Shown here: positions 9,507-18,476 of the stretch, in pieces
How positions within the stretch are numbered: the first letter of the stretch is position 1
Layout: each line of letters starts with the position of its first letter
Assembly: GCF_012972675.1 (NCBI RefSeq)
Contig: NZ_JABCRE010000002.1
Location: forward strand, 1,415,001 to 1,479,000
DNA from: Pontixanthobacter rizhaonensis
GTDB lineage: Bacteria > Pseudomonadota > Alphaproteobacteria > Sphingomonadales > Sphingomonadaceae
DNA length: 64,000 nt
Direction: 5' to 3'
The notes under the pieces: model-generated
Told to the model about the DNA's origin: nothing
The model's database searches: none
What the model saw: only the letters and a program-made list of their open reading frames with translations
Translations under genes and position numbers: made by a program

Positions 9507-11678
9507 TTATTCACCCACGCCGGAAAGATCGAGACCGGTGTGGTATGCCAGGAAAGCCCCCACATCAGCCGCTTCTTCGATGGCCTTGTCCGTCGGTTTA
9601 CCTGAACCGTGGCCAGCGCGGGTCTCGATGCGGATCAAATGCGGCTTGTCACCAATATCGGCAGCTTGCAGGGCTGCGGTATATTTGAAGCTATGGCCCG
9701 GTACCACGCGGTCATCCGTATCCGCCGTAGTGACCAAGATTGCCGGATAGTCAGTGCCATCCTGCACATTGTGGTACGGCGAATAGGACAGAAGCAGATT
9801 AAAGTCGGCCTCTTTCGATGGATAGCCATAATCATCGACCCAATACCGTCCGGCAGTAAAGCGATCAAAACGCAGCATATCCATTACGCCCACAGCCGGA
9901 TGGGCTGCATCAACCAGGTCCGGGCGTTGATTGGTCACTGCCCCAACCAGCAATCCGCCATTGGAACCGCCTTCAATCGCCAGGCCATCCGGGGTCGTGA
10001 TCCCGTTGGCCTTCAGATATTCACCTGCAGCGATGAAATCATCGAACACGTTCTGCTTGTTTTCGCGCCGGCCGCCATCGTGCCATGCTTTGCCATACTC
10101 TCCGCCGCCGCGAATATTGGCCAGCACATAGGCACCGCCGGCATCGAGCCAGGCAATCCGGGAGGGGTTGAAGCCCGGTGTCAGCGAGATATTAAACCCG
10201 CCATAGCCATATAATAATGTCGGGACCGCCTCGCCCGATGCAGCAATATCTGCCCGGCGGACGAGGAACATCGGCACCCGTGTTCCATCTTTGGAAGTGT
10301 AGAATTTTTGTTCTACTGTGTAGTCTTTGGGATTGAAGGCGACCTCGGGCCGCTCCCAAACAGAGCTCTCACCGCTTTCCAGATCATATTTATAGATCGC
10401 GGTTGGCTGGTTGAAGCTGGAGAAGGAGTAGAACACCTCTCTATCATCGGCATCACCGCCAAATCCGCCCGCGCTCCCGATGCCGGGCAAAGCTACTGTG
10501 CGGATCTCCGAACCGTCCAGCGCGTGGACACTGACTTCGCTTTTCGCATCGACCAGATATTCGGCGACCAGCTTGCCGCCAACCATCGACACACCATCAA
10601 GCTTCGTTTCCCGCTCAGGAATAATCACTTCACGGGCCAGATCGTCGCTGGTGATGTCAATTGCCACGACTTTCTGTAGCGGCGCATTCTCGTTGGTAAC
10701 GAAGAAGAAACGCGGCCCCTTATTGCCGATATAGCTGAAATTGCTCTCAAACCCCGGGATGATCACGCGCGGTGTGCGGTCTTCCCCAGCAAGGTCAATC
10801 AAGGATACTTCATACCGGTCGTCAGTGCCGCTAGAAGAATAGGTGATCAAATAGGCGCCATCATTGCTGACCACGCCAACATTGTTCAGCTCCGGCCGAT
10901 CAGCCGTTTCAAAGACCACCACATCATCCGATTGCGGCGTACCCAGCTTGTGAAAATACACTTTCTGATTGGTATTCAGCGCCTGGAATGTCTCGCCCTC
11001 TTCAGTGACAGGGAAACGGCTGTAATAGAAACCGGAACCGTCCTTCGCCCATTCCAATGCGGAAAACTTGATCCACTCGACCTTATCTTCCAGCACTTCG
11101 CCTGTGGCGACATCCAGCACGCGGGCTGTTCGCCAGTCGCTACCGCCATCTTGAATACCGTAGAGCAGCTTTGATCCGTCTTCCGTCGGCACCCAGCCCG
11201 CCAATGCGGTCGCGCCATCCTCAGCCCATTTATTAGGGTCAATCAGAACGCGCGGTTCACCGTCAAGGCCGTCCCGGACATAGAGCACGGATTGGTTCTG
11301 CAATCCGTCATTGCGGGAATAGAAGTAATTTCCGCCCTTCTCGACCGGGATGCCGAACCGTTCGTAATTATAGAGCTCTTTTATCCGCGCCTCATAGGCT
11401 TCGCGGCCCGGCAAGGCAGCCAGATAGTCTGCCGCCAATTCGCTTTGCGCTTTGACCCAGTCTGCCACTTTGGCGCTGTTGCGCACATCCTCTTCAAGCC
11501 AGCGATACGGATCAGCGACTTCATTCCCGAAAATTGTCTCAACAACATCACCGGTTTCGGATACGGGATAAGCGGGCAAAGGAACCTCATGATCATGGGC
11601 GGAAAGCGGGCCAGACACCGTCAATGCAGCGGCCGACGCAGCGAGTAAAAGGGTACGCAAGCGAGTTGGGGTACGCAT
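9507..11678 (-). CDS. prolyl oligopeptidase family serine peptidase (S9A), exported
   Basis: The 723-residue protein has a signal peptide (about 1-27, ending PLSAHD). The mature start, PYRWLEED, is typical of S9A peptidases, which cleave short peptides after proline. A seven-bladed propeller region (about 95-450) precedes the alpha/beta-hydrolase domain, with nucleophile Ser572 in GGSNGGLL, an Asp in TADTDDRV and His690 in RAGHGSG. Export suggests periplasmic peptide scavenging. It is monocistronic, lies downstream of the rplQ terminator, and ends at a perfect hairpin. Substrate specificity beyond S9A is inferred from the family. Confidence 0.93.
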   Translation of the reverse strand: MRTPTRLRTLLLAASAAALTVSGPLSAHDHEVPLPAYPVSETGDVVETIFGNEVADPYRWLEEDVRNSAKVADWVKAQSELAADYLAALPGREAYEARIKELYNYERFGIPVEKGGNYFYSRNDGLQNQSVLYVRDGLDGEPRVLIDPNKWAEDGATALAGWVPTEDGSKLLYGIQDGGSDWRTARVLDVATGEVLEDKVEWIKFSALEWAKDGSGFYYSRFPVTEEGETFQALNTNQKVYFHKLGTPQSDDVVVFETADRPELNNVGVVSNDGAYLITYSSSGTDDRYEVSLIDLAGEDRTPRVIIPGFESNFSYIGNKGPRFFFVTNENAPLQKVVAIDITSDDLAREVIIPERETKLDGVSMVGGKLVAEYLVDAKSEVSVHALDGSEIRTVALPGIGSAGGFGGDADDREVFYSFSSFNQPTAIYKYDLESGESSVWERPEVAFNPKDYTVEQKFYTSKDGTRVPMFLVRRADIAASGEAVPTLLYGYGGFNISLTPGFNPSRIAWLDAGGAYVLANIRGGGEYGKAWHDGGRRENKQNVFDDFIAAGEYLKANGITTPDGLAIEGGSNGGLLVGAVTNQRPDLVDAAHPAVGVMDMLRFDRFTAGRYWVDDYGYPSKEADFNLLLSYSPYHNVQDGTDYPAILVTTADTDDRVVPGHSFKYTAALQAADIGDKPHLIRIETRAGHGSGKPTDKAIEEAADVGAFLAYHTGLDLSGVGE

Positions 11679-11785
11679 CGTTCTCTCCGGAAATTTCTAT
11701 TGGTTACCGATGTAATCAAATGACGGCGTATTACAATGTTTGCTGCCACACCATCTCTAACCGCGGACACTCCGCACCGATACGC

Positions 11786-11823
11786 AAAGAAAAAGGGCCA
11801 GCAAGTTTCCCTGCTGGCCCCTT
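11786..11823 (-). terminator. rho-independent terminator of the rpsM-rpsK-rpoA-rplQ operon
   Basis: GGGCCAGCA (11795-11803) pairs with TGCTGGCCC (11812-11820). In the minus direction it is followed by CTTTTTCTTT. It lies 28 bp after the rplQ stop and is the clearest terminator of the ribosomal cluster. Confidence 0.85.
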
Positions 11824-11847
11824 TGGTGATTTGTGAAATGCGGCGCC

Positions 11848-12270
11848 TTACGCGTCGTCATCCTCATATTCATCAGTCATTACCGGGCCGCTATCTTGGC
11901 CTTTGGCGTCAACATCGCGGTCAACCAGTTCGATGACAGCCATCGGTGCGGCATCACTGCCGCGCAGGCCCGCTTTAATGATGCGTGTATAGCCGCCGTC
12001 GCGATCTGAATAACGCTCTGCCAGAACGTCAAACAGCTTCTTCAGTTGGGTTTGGTCAAGCAAACGGCTTTGCGCCAAGCGGCGATTGGACAGGCCGCCT
12101 TTTTTGGCAAGCGTGATCAGCTTTTCAATATAGGGGCGCAGTTCTTTGGCTTTTGGAAGCGTGGTGTGGATCTGTTCGTGCTTGATCAGCGCAGCTGACA
12201 TATTGCGGAAAAGAGCCTTACGGTGGCCGGTTTTACGGCTCAAAGTACGCTGTGAAAGACCGTGACGCAT
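11848..12270 (-). CDS. rplQ: 50S ribosomal protein L17
   Basis: The 140-residue large-subunit protein opens with the diagnostic [24 protein letters not shown] segment of bL17, with KLITLAKKG in the middle. It is somewhat longer than E. coli L17 (127), the extra length being an acidic tail (DEYEDDDA). It is the last gene of the alpha operon, 150 bp after rpoA and followed by a strong terminator. The rpoA-rplQ spacer contains two strong hairpins. Confidence 0.97.
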   Translation of the reverse strand: MRHGLSQRTLSRKTGHRKALFRNMSAALIKHEQIHTTLPKAKELRPYIEKLITLAKKGGLSNRRLAQSRLLDQTQLKKLFDVLAERYSDRDGGYTRIIKAGLRGSDAAPMAVIELVDRDVDAKGQDSGPVMTDEYEDDDA

Positions 12271-12288
12271 AATGTATTCCTTTTAATG

Positions 12289-12338
12289 CTGACCCTTCTA
12301 AGCGGAAAAGCGCAAGCGGCTTTTCCTGAAGGGATCAG
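12289..12338 (-). other. long two-part hairpin in the rpoA-rplQ spacer
   Basis: An inner stem GGAAAAGC (12304-12311)/GCTTTTCC (12319-12326) lies inside an outer stem CTGA-CCCTTC (12289-12298)/GAAGGG-A-TCAG (12328-12338). It sits just upstream of rplQ in the direction of transcription. Possible roles are mRNA processing, attenuation or a palindromic repeat. Confidence 0.6.
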
Positions 12339-12375
12339 GCGTTCGTAAGGGGCCCGTATCAGGTAGCCCAGTGCT

Positions 12376-12410
12376 GGCGGCGCTTTCCCACTATCGGGAG
12401 GTGCGCCGCC
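12376..12410 (-). other. second hairpin in the rpoA-rplQ spacer
   Basis: GGCGGCGC (12376-12383) pairs perfectly with GCGCCGCC (12403-12410), with an inner TCCC/GGGA pair. It begins 11 bp after the rpoA stop. There is no T run, so simple termination is unlikely. Confidence 0.6.
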
Positions 12411-12420
12411 GAAACCTGTT

Positions 12421-13476
12421 TTAACCGAGCAGCTCTTGTTCGAGCTTCTTGGCCATTTCTTCGATGTTCTCTGGCGGCCAGCCTGGGATATCCATGCCAA
12501 GGCGCAGACCCATGCTCGACAGCACTTCTTTGATCTCGTTCAGAGACTTGCGGCCAAAGTTTGGAGTACGCAGCATCTCTGCTTCGGTTTTCTGTACCAG
12601 ATCGCCGATGTAGATGATGTTGTCGTTTTTGAGGCAGTTTGCCGAACGGACGGACAGTTCCAACTCGTCGACCTTCTTGAGAAGGTAACGGTTGAGCTGG
12701 TTCGCATCGTCTTCTTGCGGTGCAGCAGCCTGACCGATCATGGCGCTTTGCGGTTGCGGCACGCCATCTTCGAAGTGGACGAACAAAGTCAGCTGATCCT
12801 GAAGAATACGGGCAGAATATGCCACTGCATCTTCCGGAGAAACGGTACCGTCTGTTTCGACAGTCAAGCTGAGCTTATCGAAGTCCAGCTCTTGTCCAAC
12901 ACGGGCCTTGTCGACCTTGTAGCTGACCTGACGGACAGGTGAGTACAGCGAGTCAACCGGGATCAAACCGATCGGCGCATCTGCCGGGCGGTTTTGAACC
13001 GCGGGCACATACCCGCTGCCAACATCCGCTGTCAGTTCCATGTTAAAAGTCGCACCATCATCAAGATGACAGATGACCAGATCTTTGTTCATCACTTCGA
13101 TGTCGCCAGAAACGGCAATATCGCCAGCTTTCACTTCAGCCGGACCAGTCATGGAAAGTTGAAGACGCTTAGGACCCTCGCCTTCCATTTTCAGCGCGAT
13201 TTGCTTCACGTTAAGAACGATGTCGGTCACGTCTTCGCGCACACCAGCGAGCGAAGAGAATTCGTGAAGGACATTCTCGATCTTGATAGATGTAATTGCA
13301 GCACCCTGAAGGCTGGACAGCAATACGCGGCGCAGCGCATTGCCGAGCGTCAGGCCAAAGCCGCGCTCCAATGGTTCAGCGATAAAAGTGGCCTTGCGAG
13401 TTTTATCGCCGCCTTCTTTAATCTCCAGAGTGTTGGGTTTCTTGAGTTCCTGCCAGTTCTTCGTGTTGACGGACAT
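12421..13476 (-). CDS. rpoA: DNA-directed RNA polymerase subunit alpha
   Basis: This is the 351-residue alpha subunit. The N-terminal dimerisation and assembly domain (about 15-235) includes [20 protein letters not shown] linker leads to the C-terminal domain (about 260-330) that contacts UP elements and activators, with [15 protein letters not shown] and [14 protein letters not shown]. The Leu-rich C-terminal end is slightly longer than in E. coli (329). It lies between rpsK and rplQ as expected for an alpha operon, but rpsD is absent, as is usual in alphaproteobacteria. Confidence 0.98.
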   Translation of the reverse strand: MSVNTKNWQELKKPNTLEIKEGGDKTRKATFIAEPLERGFGLTLGNALRRVLLSSLQGAAITSIKIENVLHEFSSLAGVREDVTDIVLNVKQIALKMEGEGPKRLQLSMTGPAEVKAGDIAVSGDIEVMNKDLVICHLDDGATFNMELTADVGSGYVPAVQNRPADAPIGLIPVDSLYSPVRQVSYKVDKARVGQELDFDKLSLTVETDGTVSPEDAVAYSARILQDQLTLFVHFEDGVPQPQSAMIGQAAAPQEDDANQLNRYLLKKVDELELSVRSANCLKNDNIIYIGDLVQKTEAEMLRTPNFGRKSLNEIKEVLSSMGLRLGMDIPGWPPENIEEMAKKLEQELLG

Positions 13477-13519
13477 GAAATTCCCCTAATTCGCTTTAAA
13501 GCGTGTTCAGATGCGGGCT

Positions 13520-13561
13520 GGACCGGTGTGCTGGGTGTCTGATCCCCAACATGTCCGGTCC
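13520..13561 (-). other. hairpin in the rpsK-rpoA spacer
   Basis: GGACCGG (13520-13526) and CCGGTCC (13555-13561) enclose TGGG/CCCA inner pairs. It is an intercistronic stem-loop 44 bp upstream of rpoA in transcription order. Confidence 0.45.
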
Positions 13562-13606
13562 GAAAAAACATGGCGGCCCCGCGCGGCACCGCCATGGTAA
13601 TACGGA

Positions 13607-13996
13607 TCAGACGCGGCGACGCTTAGATGGCCGAACCCCGTTATGCGGGATCGGTGTAACGTCACGGATCGACGTGATTGTGAAGCCCACTGCAGCAAGA
13701 CCGCGCAGCGCACTTTCACGGCCCGAACCCGGGCCCTTCACTTCGACTTCCAGCGTACGGACGCCGTGTTCGGCTGCCTTCTTGCCGGCATCATCTGCTG
13801 CGACCTGTGCAGCGTAAGGAGTCGATTTACGGCTCCCCTTGAAACCCATCATACCAGCGCTGGACCAGCTAATTGCATTGCCCTGTGCATCGGTGATGGT
13901 GATCATGGTGTTGTTAAAGCTGGCATTGATGTGTGCAACACCGCTTGAAATGTTCTTTTTGTCGCGTTTTTTAACCCGACCTGCTTCGCGTGCCAT
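13607..13996 (-). CDS. rpsK: 30S ribosomal protein S11
   Basis: The 129-residue uS11 of the 30S platform has the family landmarks [38 protein letters not shown] and the C-terminal [16 protein letters not shown]. Length equals that of E. coli S11. It follows rpsM by 65 bp and precedes rpoA by 130 bp in the alpha operon. Confidence 0.98.
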   Translation of the reverse strand: MAREAGRVKKRDKKNISSGVAHINASFNNTMITITDAQGNAISWSSAGMMGFKGSRKSTPYAAQVAADDAGKKAAEHGVRTLEVEVKGPGSGRESALRGLAAVGFTITSIRDVTPIPHNGVRPSKRRRV

Positions 13997-14061
13997 AGTT
14001 TCGGTTTCCTAACTCTATCGGAAGAATGAATAAGCTGCTGCCTGCAATTAAGCGGCTGCGC

Positions 14062-14430
14062 TTACTTCTTCTTACCCGCGATTGGCTTCGCCTTACCCTT
14101 GCGGGTACGGGCATTGGTGTGCGTGCGCTGACCGCGAACGGGCAGACCATTACGATGACGCAAGCCGCGATAAGACCGGAGGTCCATCAGGCGCTTGATG
14201 TTCATCGCAGTTTGGCGACGCAAGTCACCTTCGACAGTGTGCGCTTCGTCAATCGCTTCGCGAATTGACAGCACTTCTGCGTCAGTCAGATCCTGCACCC
14301 GGCGGGTGTGATCCAGACCAAGCTGGTCGGCGATTTGGACAGCCGTTGTGCGGCCAATTCCGTGAATGTAGGTGAGCGCAATAATCACGCGCTTATTTGT
14401 GGGTAGGTTTACCCCGGCAATACGAGCCAC
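14062..14430 (-). CDS. rpsM: 30S ribosomal protein S13
   Basis: The 122-residue uS13 of the 30S head starts [19 protein letters not shown] and has the helix-hairpin-helix [10 protein letters not shown] and the basic tail with [22 protein letters not shown]. It is the first gene of the alpha operon here, because the usual upstream neighbour adk is about 4 kb away. The 366-bp upstream region should therefore hold a promoter, and it has a terminator-like hairpin at 14538-14577. Confidence 0.98.
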   Translation of the reverse strand: MARIAGVNLPTNKRVIIALTYIHGIGRTTAVQIADQLGLDHTRRVQDLTDAEVLSIREAIDEAHTVEGDLRRQTAMNIKRLMDLRSYRGLRHRNGLPVRGQRTHTNARTRKGKAKPIAGKKK

Positions 14431-14796
14431 TTACTTCTCCAATGCTCCACAAAGGCTCTGCACATATTCGCTTACCGAAGCTGTGCGCCCTCATCTCATA
14501 GCGATACACATCCGAAGCCTGCTTGCTGCTAACGCAAAAATCCGGTTGGCTCACAAAACTGCGGGCCTGCCGGATTTATCCGAGACTGACGAATGAACCG
14601 CGCGCTTAGTAGGATTCGCGCGCATGGTCAATACTAATGAGGAAGTCTTTGTTCGAAGGCGTAAAATGGGGCGATGTTACGCAATTTCAAGACGGCCTGG
14701 CCATTATGATCGCCGCTGCCCGATCAGATGTAAAACCTTCTGTTCAAAGGGGCGAAAGTAACAGTCCATTTACCACACAACGCCTAGATTAATCCC
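14431..14796. other. 366-bp divergent intergenic region between rpsM and the lectin-like gene
   Basis: No ORF here looks real. The region must hold promoters for rpsM (minus) and probably for the plus-strand gene at 14797. It contains a long stem at 14538-14577 and a GCGCGC...GCGCGC self-complementary pair around 14600-14622. I could not fix -35/-10 boxes with confidence. Confidence 0.6.
14538..14577 (-). terminator. terminator-like or attenuator hairpin upstream of rpsM
   Basis: AAATCCGG (14538-14545) and CCGGATTT (14570-14577) pair with an inner GGC/GCC. In minus orientation the stem is followed by a T run (ATTTTTGCG). It lies about 108 bp before the rpsM start, so it could attenuate transcription of the alpha operon, or end an antisense transcript. 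Confidence 0.5.
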
Positions 14797-16266
14797 GTGA
14801 TATTGCAACCGTCCCGTCTGCGCGCCTGGAGCGCCTGGCTATTGGCCGCATTGTGCGTATTCTGCGTGCAAGCCATTGCGCCATCTGCTGCCCATGCCGG
14901 CAGGCTGGAAGCAGGCACATTTACCGCCCATGATACGTTCGCCAGCCACGACCCGGTAAGAGTGAATTTTCAGCAAGCGTTTGATGTTCCCCCCGTTGTA
15001 ATCGCGATTACATCCCAAGCAGGTAGCAACTCGGCCAGCATCAGAATCACCAACGTCACCACAACCGGTTTTGACGAGCTCGGCCTCGAACCCGACAATT
15101 GGGATGGACGCCATATCGCGATGGTAGTCTATTACATAGCTGTCGAGCCGGGTCGGCACGTCTTGCCGGATGGCTCTGTCATCGAAGCCGGGCGCACCAC
15201 CACCACTGCCACACAGTTTGGCAGCGGATTTACAGGCGGCACCGCCAGCTGGGCGACCGTCAATTTCTCCAGCGCATTGCCGGGCACGCCAACTGTGATC
15301 CACCACTTGCAAACTGCCAACAGCGAAACGCGCGATGTCGCCAACGTTGCCTCGCGGCCGCATATCACCTCCGTGGCACAATCGCTTTCGCCGTCCAGCT
15401 TCCAGTTGGCGATTGATCGCAGTCAAGCCAATAGCGGCCCCTTCCCCTCCGCTGAAACGATCGGCTGGGTTGCATTCCCGGCAGGCGGGACCGGCACGTT
15501 TCCTGACACATCTGGCACGTCCGTCACGTGGAGCGCGGTCAACACTGCCGCCAATGTCAGGGGCTGGGATAATGGATGTTTTACAAACGGTTTTGGCCAG
15601 ACAAGCGCAACACGGATTGCCGTCGCCAAAAAAATCTCGCGCAATAACCCTGATGGCGGGTGGTTCCGTTGGTGCAGCCTTAGCAGTACAACCATCGGAG
15701 TTCGGGTTGATGAAGACCGCGATCAGGACAACGAACGCGGTCTCTCAACGGCCGAGGCGGAACAGGCCGGCATCATTGCATTTTCGCGGGCTTTTCATGC
15801 GAACTTGTCCGCCAGCCTATCGGTTACCAAAACCCGTTCATCCATCGTCGATCCGCAGAGCCGCGGCTTTGCCTTGCCGGGGGCCTTGGTCGATTATCTG
15901 ATTACCGTGACGAATGCAGGCAACGCGCCGCCCAATTATGACAGCGTCATTATAACCGAAGCCCTTCCGGCAAATATGGCTTTGGTCGTTGCGGATTATG
16001 CAGGGCCCGGTAGCGGCCCTGTCCCGTTTACCGATGGCTCTCCGGCCAGCGGCCTAACCTGCACATTCGTGTCGCTTGCCAGTGCAAGCGATTGCCTGTC
16101 CTTTTCGACCGACGGCACCAGCTTTAGTTATAGTCCGGTGGACTCTGGCGACGGCACAGACCCATTGGTGACCCATATCAGGATCCAGCCATCCGGGTTT
16201 ATGGCCGCCGACACTGGCGCGGGCCCCAGCCAATTCCGCCTGAGGCTCCGCGGCCAGATCGACTAA
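14797..16266 (+). CDS. secreted protein with H-type lectin-like and DUF11-like domains
   Basis: The 489-residue protein has a signal peptide (ALCVFCVQAIAPSAAHA, about 18-35). The N-terminal part (about 36-115) has FQQAFDVPPVVIAI and ITNVTTTGFDELGL, resembling the H-type lectin fold that binds galactose-type sugars. The C-terminal part (about 340-480) is a DUF11-like Ig domain (SLSVTKTRSSI, VDYLITVTNAGNAPP) typical of cell-surface proteins. No sortase or autotransporter signal is visible. The start is a GTG with weak upstream SD. It is on the opposite strand within a gap that interrupts the ribosomal cluster, and it meets gdhA tail to tail with 4 bp between stops. The function is probably surface adhesion, by inference. 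Confidence 0.8.
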   Translation: MILQPSRLRAWSAWLLAALCVFCVQAIAPSAAHAGRLEAGTFTAHDTFASHDPVRVNFQQAFDVPPVVIAITSQAGSNSASIRITNVTTTGFDELGLEPDNWDGRHIAMVVYYIAVEPGRHVLPDGSVIEAGRTTTTATQFGSGFTGGTASWATVNFSSALPGTPTVIHHLQTANSETRDVANVASRPHITSVAQSLSPSSFQLAIDRSQANSGPFPSAETIGWVAFPAGGTGTFPDTSGTSVTWSAVNTAANVRGWDNGCFTNGFGQTSATRIAVAKKISRNNPDGGWFRWCSLSSTTIGVRVDEDRDQDNERGLSTAEAEQAGIIAFSRAFHANLSASLSVTKTRSSIVDPQSRGFALPGALVDYLITVTNAGNAPPNYDSVIITEALPANMALVVADYAGPGSGPVPFTDGSPASGLTCTFVSLASASDCLSFSTDGTSFSYSPVDSGDGTDPLVTHIRIQPSGFMAADTGAGPSQFRLRLRGQID

Positions 16267-16270
16267 TGGC

Positions 16271-17626
16271 TTAGACTACGCCGAATGCCAGCATGGCGTC
16301 GGCAACTTTTTTGAAGCCCGCAATGTTGGCGCCTTTCACGTAATCAACATGGCCGGTGCCATCATCGCCATATTCGACGCATTTGTCGTGAATGCCCTCC
16401 ATAAGCTCGGTCAGCATATCGCCAAGACGTTCTTGGTTCCAACTGATCCGCTCAGAATTCTGGCTCATTTCAAGACCTGACACGGCAACGCCGCCCGCAT
16501 TCGCGGCTTTACCGGGGCCATACATAATCTTCGCATCATGGAAGACGTGCACACCCTCAAGCGTGGTCGGCATATTGGCACCTTCTGACACGCCTTGAAC
16601 GCCGTTTTCGACAAGCGTTTTGGCTTCGTCCTCATTCAGTTCGTTCTGGGTTGCACATGGCAGCGCAAGATCACACTTCACGCCCCATGGACGGTCGCCT
16701 TCGTGATAGGAGGCGCCAGAAAACTCGTCGCAATATTCACTGATCCGGCCGCGCTTTACGGTTTTCAGATGTTTGATCCAATCGATCTTTTCTTGCGTAA
16801 TGCCGTCGGGATCATGGATAAAGCCGCCGGAGTCCGACAGTGTCAAAACCTTGCCGCCCAGCTGTGTGATTTTTTCCGCCGCATGTGTCGCCACATTGCC
16901 CGAGCCGGAAATTACCGCCGTTTTCCCTTCAACATCTTCACCCTTATGTTTGAGCATATTCTGCAGGAAATACACGGCACCATAACCAGTCGCCTCTGGG
17001 CGCATCTGCGAACCGCCAAATTCGATAGCTTTGCCGGTCAGAACCCCTTCCCAGCGATTGGTGATCCGTTTGTACTGGCCGAACATATAGCCAATCTCGC
17101 GTCCACCAACACCGATATCGCCCGCAGGAACATCTGTATCTGGGCCAATATGGCGATAGAGTTCAGTCATAAATGCCTGACAAAAACGCATCACTTCGCT
17201 GTCGGACTTCCCGCGCGGGTTGAAGTTGGAACCACCCTTCCCCCCGCCCATCGGCAGGCCGGTAAGAGAGTTTTTGAAGGTCTGTTCAAAAGCGAGGAAT
17301 TTCAGCACACTTTCCGTCACGCTGGGGTGAAAACGGATGCCGCCTTTATAAGGGCCAATGGCATTATTGTTTTGGACCCGCCAACCGCGCTGGACGCGGA
17401 TGTTGTGGTTGTCATCTTCCCAGCAAACCCGGAATGATACCACCCGATCGGGTTCAGCAATGCGGCGGAGGATCTGGGCAGCGTGATATTCTTCTTTATC
17501 GTCGATAAAGCCGTAAACATCTTGCGCCACTTCTTGCACGGCCTGGATAAATTCCGTCTGTCCGGGATTACGCTTCTTCACACCCGCCATGAATGTGTCC
17601 AAGTCTACGTGGTCAGTGACTGCCAT
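16271..17626 (-). CDS. gdhA: NADP-type glutamate dehydrogenase
   Basis: The enzyme reductively aminates 2-oxoglutarate with ammonium to glutamate. The 451-residue reading contains the catalytic PMGGGKGGSNFNP motif, PAGDIGVGGREIGYM, and the Rossmann part with VISGSGNVATHAAEK. Length agrees with hexameric GdhA (E. coli 447). I chose the ATG at 17626 over the longer frame at 17653 because AAGGGGGA lies 9 nt before it. The gene sits between adk and rpsM, an unusual place that breaks the ribosomal super-operon. Coenzyme choice (NADP) is inferred from length and class. Confidence 0.95.
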   Translation of the reverse strand: MAVTDHVDLDTFMAGVKKRNPGQTEFIQAVQEVAQDVYGFIDDKEEYHAAQILRRIAEPDRVVSFRVCWEDDNHNIRVQRGWRVQNNNAIGPYKGGIRFHPSVTESVLKFLAFEQTFKNSLTGLPMGGGKGGSNFNPRGKSDSEVMRFCQAFMTELYRHIGPDTDVPAGDIGVGGREIGYMFGQYKRITNRWEGVLTGKAIEFGGSQMRPEATGYGAVYFLQNMLKHKGEDVEGKTAVISGSGNVATHAAEKITQLGGKVLTLSDSGGFIHDPDGITQEKIDWIKHLKTVKRGRISEYCDEFSGASYHEGDRPWGVKCDLALPCATQNELNEDEAKTLVENGVQGVSEGANMPTTLEGVHVFHDAKIMYGPGKAANAGGVAVSGLEMSQNSERISWNQERLGDMLTELMEGIHDKCVEYGDDGTGHVDYVKGANIAGFKKVADAMLAFGVV

Positions 17627-17681
17627 TTGTAATCCCCCTTTATGTCGGCCCAAAATTTTAAGCGCCGGTTATGCCATCATC

Positions 17682-18416
17682 CTATTGGTCGCCCAAATCA
17701 AAGTCGCCAAAGGCATCTTCGACAGAAACCTTGTCTTCCTTCTCTTTCGCCTCAGCATCCTCACTGGTTACATCCGTATCCGATGCGCTTGCTGGTTCTT
17801 CAGGCTCGGCTTTTGGCGCCGCTTCATCCGGCCCCTCCTCCGTTGATCCTTCGATAGAAGTGATCGGCTCCAGTTGCTTGGACAAACCTGACAATTGCTG
17901 GCTTACCACCGCATCAACGGCTTTCGCGATAACGGGAACATCAAACCGCATGTACCCACCGACAGCATATTCAAAGGTGACGGTTGTCCCCTCATCGCTT
18001 TCCGCCATTGTCACTGTTAGAATTCCGGTAACAGGCTCGCTCTGCAACGGGCCAAGGCTGCCGCGCATCCGCAAGGCTGTATCAGGTATCGATAGCAGCA
18101 CGGTCATATGCTCGACACTGCCGGCAAGGCCGATCTTGCTGGCACTGTCATTGGCTGGAATGCGCTCACAGAAACAACCCCCTGCTTGCGGGGTCAGCAT
18201 CATATTTGCAGCATCGCCGGAAAAGGTGTGGCTGGAATTCCACCACTCACCCGGTGAGATCAGCTTGAGCCACGTCTCGCGCGCAGTCGCCTTAACAGTC
18301 ACACTATCCTTGGTGACGAAAGCGTCCGCTTCCTGCTCCACGACTTCCGCTTGTGCAGGCGCGGCAAAAGCCAATGCAGCGGCTAGCGCTGCAGAATATA
18401 TTGGAATTCGCATCAA
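17682..18416 (-). CDS. secreted SRPBCC-fold protein
   Basis: The 244-residue protein has a signal peptide ending AAPAQA. It continues with a START/polyketide-cyclase-like (SRPBCC) domain (about 28-175), recognisable by TARETWLKLISPGEWWNSSHTFSG and later VTFEYAVGGYMR. A C-terminal acidic Glu/Asp/Ala-rich tail (about 190-244) is probably disordered. It lies between adk and gdhA on the same strand, 60 bp after adk, and may share that transcript. The ligand is unknown. Confidence 0.8.
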   Translation of the reverse strand: MMRIPIYSAALAAALAFAAPAQAEVVEQEADAFVTKDSVTVKATARETWLKLISPGEWWNSSHTFSGDAANMMLTPQAGGCFCERIPANDSASKIGLAGSVEHMTVLLSIPDTALRMRGSLGPLQSEPVTGILTVTMAESDEGTTVTFEYAVGGYMRFDVPVIAKAVDAVVSQQLSGLSKQLEPITSIEGSTEEGPDEAAPKAEPEEPASASDTDVTSEDAEAKEKEDKVSVEDAFGDFDLGDQ

Positions 18417-18476
18417 ATCCTCCGTTACCGGCCTTCTATCCCAAGAAAGGCCAGCTTTGGAAAGGACCGAATACAG

